In this document: positions 44,868-52,423 of the stretch, piece by piece
Position numbering within the stretch: position 1 is the stretch's first letter
How the letters are laid out: each line of letters opens with the position of its first letter
DNA from: JABDMH01 sp964428345
GTDB taxonomy: Bacteria; Bacteroidota; Bacteroidia; Chitinophagales; Saprospiraceae
Assembly: GCA_964428345.1 (NCBI GenBank)
Contig: CAYRYD010000017.1
Coordinates: forward strand, 1 to 64,000
Direction of reading: 5' to 3'
Length of the DNA: 64,000 nt
Program-made: the position numbers and the translations under genes
The notes under the pieces: model-generated
The model's input: the letters and a program-made list of their open reading frames with translations, nothing else
Databases searched by the model: none
Told to the model about the DNA's origin: nothing

Positions 44868-47465
44868 ATGATGGAAGCAAAGACAATGTCTCAAACGGCC
44901 GTACAAGAGAGCCGGACTCAGGAACAGATAACATATAGCCATAAAGAAGCCCTGGCTGCTGCGGTGGAGTATTTCGAGGGAGATGAACTGGCTGCTTCCG
45001 TCTGGCTGAACAAATATGCCCTGAAGGATTCCCAAGGCAACATTTACGAATCGACTCCGGAGCAAATGCATCGCCGTCTTGCCCGGGAATTGGCCCGGAT
45101 CGAAAGCCGGTACCCCAATCCACTGGATGAAGAACGGATCTTTCATCTTTTAGACCGGTTTAAATACCTCGTACCCCAGGGTAGTCCCATGTCCGGGATT
45201 GGTAATGATTTTCAGATATCGTCGCTTTCCAATTGTTTTGTGATTGGAAATGGCAGTGATTCCTATTCCGGGATCATCCGGATCGATGAAGAACAGGCCC
45301 AGCTGATGAAACGCCGAGGTGGGGTGGGTCATGATATGTCACACATCCGCCCAAAAGGAAGTCCCGTGATGAACAGCGCATTGTCTTCTACGGGCCTGGT
45401 ACCATTTATGGAACGCTATTCCAATTGTACCCGCGAAGTAGCCCAGGATGGCCGCCGGGGTGCGCTGATGCTGACCGTTTCCATCAAGCATCCGGACGCT
45501 GAGGATTTTATCGATGCCAAGATCGAAAACAACAAAGTGACCGGTGCCAATGTATCGGTACGCATCGACGATGCTTTCATGAAGGCAGCGTTGGACAAGA
45601 AGCCTTATTTCCAGCAGTTCCCGGTTGATAGTAAGAATCCGGTGACCCGCAAGAAAATTGATGCCACCCAGCTATGGTATAAGATCACCCACAATGCCTG
45701 GAAATCGGCTGAGCCCGGCGTGCTTTTCTGGGATACGATCATCCGTGAATCGGTACCGGACTGTTATGCCGATCTCGGGTACAAGACCATCTCCACCAAT
45801 CCCTGTGGTGAGATACCCCTTTGTCCCTATGACTCCTGCCGTCTGCTGGCCATCAACCTGTTCAGTTTTGTAGAAGATCCATTTACACCCAATGCCACCT
45901 TCAACTGGGAGAAGTTTGATACATATAGTCAATGGGCTCATCGCCTGCTCGACGATATTCTTGATCTGGAGCTGGAGAAGATTGACAAGATCCTGGCCAA
46001 AATCGACAACGATCCCGAACCGGAAGATCTGAAAACAACCGAACGCGGGATGTGGTTGAAGATCCGTAATACCTGTGAAGAGGGCCGCCGCACCGGTCTG
46101 GGCATCACCGCTGAGGGTGATATGCTGGCTGCTTTGGGATTCCGCTATGGTACACCGGAAGCAACGACTTTTTCCGTGAAAGTCCATAAGTCCCTGGCCC
46201 TCAGTGTTTACCGGAGTTCTGTGGAATTGGCCGTTGAAAGGGGCGCATTCCCGATTTACGAGGCGGAAAGGGAGCAACACAACCCGTTTATCCAGCGCAT
46301 CCGCGAAGCCGACCCCGGGCTCTATGATGACATGATCAGGCATGGCCGGCGTAACATCGCAATGCTGACGATTGCCCCAACCGGTACCACCAGTCTGATG
46401 ACACAGACCAGCTCCGGGATAGAACCGGTCTTCCTCATTACCTACAAGAGGCGCCGGAAAGTAAATCCCAACGATACGGGAGTACGCATTAGCTTCGTGG
46501 ATGAAGTGGGTGATGCCTGGGAAGAGTACCATGTATTTCACCACCGTTTTAAGGAATGGCTGTTTGTCAACGGTTACGATGTGGATAAAGTGGTAACGCT
46601 CGACGATGTGGCCCTCAACGAAATCATCAAGACCTCTCCTTATTACCGGGCGACTGCCAATGATATCGATTGGGTTGAGAAAGTAAAGATGCAGGGTGCC
46701 ATTCAAAAATGGGTCGATCATTCGATCAGCGTGACGGTAAACATTCCCAATGAAGCATCCGTAGAGTTGGTAAGGGAGATTTACCAGACCGCCTGGGAGG
46801 TAGGATGCAAAGGATGTACCATCTATCGCGATGGTTCCCGTACTGGTGTATTGGTTTCCGGCGACAAAGAGCAAAACACGGAGCTAAACGGAACCGTTTT
46901 TGAATTGAAGGACTACGTACCCCCCAAGCGTCCCAAGAAATTACCAGCCTCGGTGATAAGGTTTAAGAACAACCACGAAGACTGGATTGCCGTCATTGGC
47001 CTCCTTCAGGAAAAACCCTACGAGATATTCAGCGGCCGGGCAGAAGACACTTTCCGTCTGCCGGATTATGTATCCCAGGGCTGGATCATTAAAAACTACG
47101 ACGACGAAACCAATAGTAACCGCTATGACTTTCAGTTTCTCGACCGCGATGGATTCAAGATCACTATTGAGGGATTGTCCCGTTCGTTTGACAAAGAGTA
47201 CTGGAATTATGCCAAACTGATCTCGGGAGTCATGCGTCATGGTATGCCATTAAATTATGTGGTCAACCTGATAAATGGTCTCAATACGGAGGAAGAAAAT
47301 ATCAATACCTGGAAAAGAGGCATTGCGAGGGCGCTGAAGAAATTCATTCCTGATGGTACGGAGGTTGTTAAAATGGCATGTCCCGGCTGTCAGAATCCCG
47401 ATGGCCTGATCTATGAGGAGGGATGTCTGCACTGCCGGAGTTGCGGGTATTCCGAATGTGGTTAA
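44868..47465 (+). CDS. nrdJ: Adenosylcobalamin-dependent (class II) ribonucleotide reductase
   Basis: This 865-residue enzyme makes deoxyribonucleotides without oxygen dependence. Sequence marks are S-N-C-F-V-I-G (first active-site cysteine region), the loop-2 stretch with R-R-G-G-V-G-H, the active-site motif N-P-C313-G-E-I-P-L, and A-P-T-G-T-T-S-L-M. The C-terminal C-P-G-C and C-x-x-C pairs (last about 25 residues) form the redox/zinc-ribbon tail of class II enzymes. The start could also be the Met six codons in. No class I nrdAB is in the window. Confidence 0.95.
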   Translation: MMEAKTMSQTAVQESRTQEQITYSHKEALAAAVEYFEGDELAASVWLNKYALKDSQGNIYESTPEQMHRRLARELARIESRYPNPLDEERIFHLLDRFKYLVPQGSPMSGIGNDFQISSLSNCFVIGNGSDSYSGIIRIDEEQAQLMKRRGGVGHDMSHIRPKGSPVMNSALSSTGLVPFMERYSNCTREVAQDGRRGALMLTVSIKHPDAEDFIDAKIENNKVTGANVSVRIDDAFMKAALDKKPYFQQFPVDSKNPVTRKKIDATQLWYKITHNAWKSAEPGVLFWDTIIRESVPDCYADLGYKTISTNPCGEIPLCPYDSCRLLAINLFSFVEDPFTPNATFNWEKFDTYSQWAHRLLDDILDLELEKIDKILAKIDNDPEPEDLKTTERGMWLKIRNTCEEGRRTGLGITAEGDMLAALGFRYGTPEATTFSVKVHKSLALSVYRSSVELAVERGAFPIYEAEREQHNPFIQRIREADPGLYDDMIRHGRRNIAMLTIAPTGTTSLMTQTSSGIEPVFLITYKRRRKVNPNDTGVRISFVDEVGDAWEEYHVFHHRFKEWLFVNGYDVDKVVTLDDVALNEIIKTSPYYRATANDIDWVEKVKMQGAIQKWVDHSISVTVNIPNEASVELVREIYQTAWEVGCKGCTIYRDGSRTGVLVSGDKEQNTELNGTVFELKDYVPPKRPKKLPASVIRFKNNHEDWIAVIGLLQEKPYEIFSGRAEDTFRLPDYVSQGWIIKNYDDETNSNRYDFQFLDRDGFKITIEGLSRSFDKEYWNYAKLISGVMRHGMPLNYVVNLINGLNTEEENINTWKRGIARALKKFIPDGTEVVKMACPGCQNPDGLIYEEGCLHCRSCGYSECG

Positions 47466-47638
47466 GAACTGCAACCTGCCCGGATGGTGAAAAGCCAAAA
47501 CAGTGTCATTTGACGGTCCTCCAGATAAATTTGATGACGATTTGATCACAATTTTGAACGGGATAAGTCGTTACTTTGTGCCCGAATTGAGGCGGTATCG
47601 TTGAGTACCCGGATTTTTTTCAGCACAATCAACAGAAG

Positions 47639-48091
47639 ATGACTGGTTCCCGGACCATCAGAATATCGAAACTTTTTACGCTTGAAATGGGCCATGCCCT
47701 GTTGGGTCATGATGGTCAGTGTCGCAACATTCACGGGCATTCGTACAAATTGGCGGTGATGCTCAGGGGGCAGCCGTTGGATCAGCCGGGACATCCGAAA
47801 GACGGTATGGTCATGGATTTTACCGACCTAAAAAGAATCGTGCATCGCCACATCATTGATCGTTTTGACCATGCGCTGGTACTGAATGAAGCCATACCGG
47901 TAGAAATCACTTCACTTTTGCAGGAGCATTTTGAAAAAACCGTGATCCTGCCCTTTCAGCCAACTTGTGAAAATCTGCTCCTGTATTTTGTGGAAAAAAT
48001 CAGGGAGAATCTCCCTCCAACCGTTGAGCTTTACCAGGTAAGACTCGATGAAACTGCCACTTCATTTGCCGAATGGTGCTCTGAAGACTGA
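47639..48091 (+). CDS. queD: 6-carboxytetrahydropterin synthase-like enzyme (QueD/PTPS family)
   Basis: The 150-residue protein has the zinc ligands His19, His32 and His34 (G-H-A and I-H-G-H) and the catalytic cysteine Cys28 (Q-C-R-N). A downstream D-F-T-D-L-K and D-H-A-L-V-L-N complete the T-fold signature, and the Glu near the end (R-L-D-E-T) binds the pterin. QueD makes the precursor of queuosine and other 7-deazapurines; a pterin-synthase role cannot be excluded. No other queuosine genes are nearby. Confidence 0.88.
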   Translation: MTGSRTIRISKLFTLEMGHALLGHDGQCRNIHGHSYKLAVMLRGQPLDQPGHPKDGMVMDFTDLKRIVHRHIIDRFDHALVLNEAIPVEITSLLQEHFEKTVILPFQPTCENLLLYFVEKIRENLPPTVELYQVRLDETATSFAEWCSED

Positions 48092-48218
48092 GTCTGCATT
48101 GAAGATTGAAAAAGAAATTGAGTAATTTCAGGACAAATAGCTGCATGGCCTGGCCAGCACTTTTCGAAAGCTATTCCTGATCTGACAATTATCATCAACC
48201 ACGAAAAATCGCTGGATC

Positions 48219-49283
48219 ATGACGGTTTACAATAATCAGAATTTCAGGTTTTATACCATGGTTTTACTTTTTATTGTCCTGTTGTCGTTTATCCTTTACC
48301 AGGCGCAGTTTCTGTTGATTCCCCTCGGTTTCAGCCTGATGATCTGTTTTATGTATTATCCCATCGGCATCCGGGTGGAGAAGAGGCTGGGAAGGAGTTC
48401 CGCCATTACCGTAGCGCTCGTACTGCTTTTTATCGCCGGTTTTTTTCTTTACCAACTGGTTGCCAGTACCCTGACGGTATTACACAGGAGTATTACCAAT
48501 GCGCAGGATCGAATTTATGATTTTGTCAATGATTTGTTGCTTTTTCTCAACAATGTCTTTGGCGTCAACCCGGAGCAACAGAAAGATATTGCACAGTATT
48601 TTTATGAGAATCTGATGCAGGAGTCGATTCCATTTCTGACCCAGACGATTTCGTTGTCGGCCGGTACCATCGCCATGATTTTTATTATCCCGATCTATGT
48701 ATCCCTGATTTACTATTATCGGGAGTTATTGGTGCGCTTTGTGCTGATGGTGGTACCCGAAAATCAGGTAGAGGGTCTGAAAGCCACCATCCGGGAAACG
48801 ACGACCACCTATTTTAAATTTGCCAAGGGCATGGCCATGGTGTATCTGATTGTCGGCGTTTTGAATTCCCTGGGCTTTCTGGCGATCGGCCTGCCCAATG
48901 CGGTCTATTTCGGGGTATTGGCTTCGATTTTAACTTTTTTTCCCTATATCGGAATCATGATGGGAGGTCTTGCCGCAGTGATCGTGGCGATGACCACTTT
49001 CGATTCCCTCTGGTATCCGGTGGGAGTAGTGGCCATTCTGGGGGTAGTCCAGTACCTGGAAGCCAATGTGATTTTCCCCCTGGTGGTCGGTCATCAGCTG
49101 AAATTAAATACCCTGGCTACCATCATCGCCATGTTTATCGGTGGGATTATCTGGGGCGGTGCGGGGTTGGTCCTTTTTGTTCCATTCGCTGCCATTCTCA
49201 AAATTCTGGCCGACCGGGTAGAAGGCCTGCAGCCGCTGGCAGTACTGCTCGGTCCGGATACGGAGGGAAGGGGAAAGTTATGA
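48219..49283 (+). CDS. AI-2E family transporter (PerM-like permease)
   Basis: The 354-residue protein has about seven hydrophobic helices in the layout of this family: a pair of helices at the N-terminus, a long soluble segment with helices (about 85-145), then the conserved I-P-I-Y-V-S-L-I-Y-Y-Y-R-E and late helices with G-L-P-N-A-V-Y-F-G and F-P-Y-I-G. The substrate is unknown; members export small peptides or signals, and the AI-2 name is historical. A decayed copy of its last codons appears at about 59650-59680. Confidence 0.88.
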   Translation: MTVYNNQNFRFYTMVLLFIVLLSFILYQAQFLLIPLGFSLMICFMYYPIGIRVEKRLGRSSAITVALVLLFIAGFFLYQLVASTLTVLHRSITNAQDRIYDFVNDLLLFLNNVFGVNPEQQKDIAQYFYENLMQESIPFLTQTISLSAGTIAMIFIIPIYVSLIYYYRELLVRFVLMVVPENQVEGLKATIRETTTTYFKFAKGMAMVYLIVGVLNSLGFLAIGLPNAVYFGVLASILTFFPYIGIMMGGLAAVIVAMTTFDSLWYPVGVVAILGVVQYLEANVIFPLVVGHQLKLNTLATIIAMFIGGIIWGGAGLVLFVPFAAILKILADRVEGLQPLAVLLGPDTEGRGKL

Positions 49284-49299
49284 GTGTTGGGTGATGAAT

Positions 49300-49327
49300 T
49301 ATGAGTGATGGATTATGAGTGATGGAT
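49300..49327 (+). repeat. Two perfect tandem copies of a 14-bp unit
   Basis: TATGAGTGATGGAT occurs twice in direct succession just beyond the permease stop, preceded by a more degenerate copy starting at the stop itself (49280). A related TATGAGTGATG occurs at about 59680 in the duplicated segment. Confidence 0.75.
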
Positions 49328-49372
49328 TGATCCTGATGTATTTCCACGCACCTGTTTAGAAAATTAGGACGA

Positions 49373-50506
49373 TCACAGCTGTCCGGCAATCTCCATGAAA
49401 ATGTTTCTCCACATCCGTCCGGAATACCGTTCACGGTGTTCGCCAAAGCGTAAAATGATGAGGTCCTTTTCGGGAAAGATATAGATATACTGCCCCAGCA
49501 GCCCCGATGCATAAAAGACCCCTGAGGGATCATTGGCTACCCGGAAGCCATGCCGGTACCTGGGCGAAGATTCCGGATGACCTTGGAGGATCTGATCTAT
49601 GAAGTCCGGAGGCAGAATCTGCCGGCCGGACCATTGACCTTTGTGGAGCCAGAACCGTCCCAGCCGTGCAAAATCCCGGGCATGAGCCTGCAGGCAGCAG
49701 AAGGTACGTGCGATCCCTTTTTCCCCCCGCCGGTCCAGAGACCAGCTGGCGGGCGATTCCATACCCAACGGTATCCAGAGGCGGGTTTCCAGGTATTCGG
49801 TAATCGGTTGTCCGGTGGCCTTTTCAAGCACCATCGTCAGCAGGATAGTGTTGGCACTCTGGTAGTCGTAAGTTTTGCCGGGAGGGCCTGCCGGTTTACG
49901 GCGTTGCATGCGGCGATGCAGATTCCGGCCATAATAAAACTGGACCTGGTCGGAGGTTGGATTGTAGATCGATTTGGTAAAATTCATTCCGGAGGTATGC
50001 TGCAGCAGGTCCCGGATGGTGAGGTTGGCAAAACCCTTCTCTCCCCACTCGGGCAGGATCTCACAGACCCTTTGATCAAGGCTTTGGATGGCACCTTCCT
50101 GTAGCGCAATCCCGGTAAGCGTGGTCATGACCGCCTTGGCGATGGAAAAAGAAGACACGGGCTGATCGGGAGCGTGATCGTTGGTATAGATCTCGTAAAG
50201 GATGGTGTCATCGCGGACAATGAGGAAGGCTTCTGTGCCGAATAATGGTACAAAGGCATCCAGGTCCATTATTTCAGCCTCGGGATGAATGGTCACCCGG
50301 ATGGATTTTCCCGGATCCTGAAAACCGGTTGTGCGATAGAAATCGCAGGAGGCCGCAGGAGCAGCGATCGCGATTTGCGGGTCGTACCGGTAGTCGTCGC
50401 TGTTGGGCATCATCAGTACCACCGAGCGCACGATTCCGCAGGAAGACAGCATCGCGGCAATCAACGAGAACAGCAACAGGTGAAACGTCCTGGTATTATA
50501 CCTCAT
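49373..50506 (-). CDS. Serine hydrolase lipoprotein (class C beta-lactamase family)
   Basis: The lipobox S-S-C23 follows a hydrophobic stretch, so it is a lipoprotein. The penicillin-binding-protein/beta-lactamase fold shows S121-I-A-K124 (serine-x-x-lysine nucleophile motif), H-T-S-G-M (beyond it) and Y215-Q-S for the second catalytic motif, with the third, H-G-F-x-like, as Y-R-H-G-F-R-V. It could be an esterase or peptidase on the cell wall; beta-lactamase activity should not be assumed. A second, decayed copy of its last codons lies at 59840-59890. Confidence 0.88.
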   Translation of the reverse strand: MRYNTRTFHLLLFSLIAAMLSSCGIVRSVVLMMPNSDDYRYDPQIAIAAPAASCDFYRTTGFQDPGKSIRVTIHPEAEIMDLDAFVPLFGTEAFLIVRDDTILYEIYTNDHAPDQPVSSFSIAKAVMTTLTGIALQEGAIQSLDQRVCEILPEWGEKGFANLTIRDLLQHTSGMNFTKSIYNPTSDQVQFYYGRNLHRRMQRRKPAGPPGKTYDYQSANTILLTMVLEKATGQPITEYLETRLWIPLGMESPASWSLDRRGEKGIARTFCCLQAHARDFARLGRFWLHKGQWSGRQILPPDFIDQILQGHPESSPRYRHGFRVANDPSGVFYASGLLGQYIYIFPEKDLIILRFGEHRERYSGRMWRNIFMEIAGQL

Positions 50507-50712
50507 CGGAAGATTTATAGTACAACGCCAAAATAGCGAATTCGCTGTAAAGGGGAGGTTACTGTTGGAATCGACCCGAAATGGTTTTCAGACCAGAAAG
50601 GTCATGCTCTGGTGAGGAGTACTTTTGTTTTCGTTGCCATCATAATGTAAAAAATATGTTTTTAATATAACATAAAAAATACAAGTAACATAAGGCAATC
50701 CTGCATACACTA

Positions 50713-51372
50713 TTGATGATATTAACACTTATCTTCAGCATGTCCGTAAGAACGAACACCTCAACTACTGGTATGGATATACAGGAAACCCTTGGATCTG
50801 GCCACGCCTTTGCGGATCACCGGTTTCTGGCCGATTCGATCCGGGAGCTTGACCAAAACGCTATCCGGCATCTGCATCAGGAGCTGACCTCGGCCGTGAA
50901 ATCGGTCAAAGGCATTTACCTTCTCAGCAGGGAAGACATAGACGAATTGAAGAATGATGCTTTGTTGATTACCATCCGACGCCTGCAGGAAGGGTTGGTG
51001 CTTTTCGATGGCACCAGCGTTGTGGGTTACGCCCGTGGAGTCATGGTCAAACTGCTCCAAAATCACCTGCGAAGACGTCAGCTGGAAACCGTGGAATTAT
51101 TGGATCATGACCAACACTCCGATTTTGATCCCGAAGCTTATCTGCTGCAAAAGGAGACCGAATCGGAGATCGGCCGGCTCTTGAAGTCTCTGGGTGGTGT
51201 CTGTGAAAAAATCATCCGTTTGAGATACTTTGATAATATCCGGGATCAGGAAGTTGTAGATCTTCAGTTGGTCGCTTTTTCGAACGTTGATTCACTGAAG
51301 AGTAAAAGGTGCTCCTGTCTGAAAAAGCTCGCGGATATTGCTAAAAAGAAAGGAATAACCAAAAAACGCTGA
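50713..51372 (+). CDS. Sigma-70 family (ECF-like) RNA polymerase sigma factor
   Basis: The 219-residue frame includes a sigma region 2 (F-L-A-D-S-I-R-E-L-D-Q-N-A-I, then G-Y-A-R-G-V-M-V-K-L-L-Q-N-H-L-R-R-R) and a region 4 (V-C-E-K-I-I-R-L-R-Y-F, then S-L-K-S-K-R-C-S-C-L-K-K-L). The K-S-K-R-C-S-C-L ending is typical of the sigma factors that Bacteroidota pair with TPR-CHAT proteins. In-frame Mets at residues 10 and 21 could be the true start; the last would leave 199 residues. A TACTTTTG box at 50620-50627 may be a -7 element. It leads a unit of three genes. Confidence 0.85.
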   Translation: MMILTLIFSMSVRTNTSTTGMDIQETLGSGHAFADHRFLADSIRELDQNAIRHLHQELTSAVKSVKGIYLLSREDIDELKNDALLITIRRLQEGLVLFDGTSVVGYARGVMVKLLQNHLRRRQLETVELLDHDQHSDFDPEAYLLQKETESEIGRLLKSLGGVCEKIIRLRYFDNIRDQEVVDLQLVAFSNVDSLKSKRCSCLKKLADIAKKKGITKKR

Positions 51373-51478
51373 GAAAGGTGTATTTTATAGGAAGGATGAC
51401 CTATGGTGAATATATTCAATGCAACCTACCATCGACAATTTCGAACAAAACAAAACAATCCTGAAGGTCCAATAAGTG

Positions 51479-52375
51479 ATGAATTTGGAAATTGAAAGAT
51501 ATCTGAATGGTGAAATGTCTGCCAGCGAACGGTTAGAGTTCGAGCAGCGGCTCCTGGAAGATCCGGAATTGCAAAAACAGACCGAAGAGAGTCGGCTTTT
51601 CCTGGATCGCCTCAAGAATCAGTTACTCCGGGAGAAGATCCAGGCCATCGTCGGTAAAGAGAATCCCGGAAACCGTTCTGCTGGCAGCCGGTCAAAATGG
51701 TTCTGGCTGGCCGGTCTGATTCTTTTATTGTTAATCTTTTCGTTGCTTTGGCTCAATCGGTCTGCCTCCGAAGATCTACCGGATTTACAACCAAAACCAC
51801 AGGAGTCAGTACCTGCCGAACGGCGGACAGAAGATGCTGCGGATCCACCCAGGCCATCTGTTCAGGAACCCGAACCAGCAAGGCCGGCCGGTGGATCAAA
51901 GCAACAATTGGCTCTTTGGCAACCTCAGAGTACCCCAGGGCGGCGGGGACTCGCCGGTACATCCGGTGGAGAATGGAACCAGCGAGTCCAATCGGTCTGG
52001 CAAACCCGGTTTAGTGAGAATCCGGAAGATTATGGCCCCCGGTATGCAGCGATCGTCGCCCTGCTGCGGGAAAAGCAATTCCCGGATGCCTATGTTCAGC
52101 TGCAATTGTTGGACGGGGACTCCACTCCCGGCGACACACTGGCTTTTCTCCGGGGCTATTGTCTGCTGGAGATGAGGGAAGGCGAAGACGCCCTGGTTTA
52201 CTTTGACTCCCTGTCGGATGGTAAACTCTGGCAACAACAAATGGAATGGTACCGGGTGCTGGCTCATTTACTTGAGGGAGATTTGGATAAGGCAAGAGAG
52301 CGTGCTGCGATCATTTTGAAAGAAGAAAACCATGATTTTTACGATGAGGCAGTCCAGTTTTTAAATGAATTCTGA
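51479..52375 (+). CDS. Single-pass membrane protein, anti-sigma-like N-terminus and TPR-like periplasmic domain
   Basis: The 299-residue protein starts like anti-sigma factors: R-Y-L-N-G-E-M-S-A-S-E-R-L-E-F-E and D-P-E-L-Q-K-Q (residues 7-34). It lacks the zinc H-x-x-x-C-x-x-C of zf-HC2. One membrane helix spans about 74-92. A Pro- and Glu-rich linker (93-175) then leads to helical repeats with TPR character. The topology is N-terminus inside, TPR part outside. Position directly after a sigma factor and before an exported CHAT protein argues for a membrane anti-sigma that receives a periplasmic signal. Confidence 0.72.
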   Translation: MNLEIERYLNGEMSASERLEFEQRLLEDPELQKQTEESRLFLDRLKNQLLREKIQAIVGKENPGNRSAGSRSKWFWLAGLILLLLIFSLLWLNRSASEDLPDLQPKPQESVPAERRTEDAADPPRPSVQEPEPARPAGGSKQQLALWQPQSTPGRRGLAGTSGGEWNQRVQSVWQTRFSENPEDYGPRYAAIVALLREKQFPDAYVQLQLLDGDSTPGDTLAFLRGYCLLEMREGEDALVYFDSLSDGKLWQQQMEWYRVLAHLLEGDLDKARERAAIILKEENHDFYDEAVQFLNEF

Positions 52376-52423
52376 TTAACAATTTTTTGATCCTAATATT
52401 GGCAGGAAAAAATATACCACGAT

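Noticed and set aside
45672..46874. 400-codon antisense frame within nrdJ
   Set aside because: It lies wholly opposite a strongly conserved enzyme gene and has no signal, motif or family; long antisense frames arise here from GC-biased third positions. The same applies to 3203-4147, 33455-34129 and 11033-11641.
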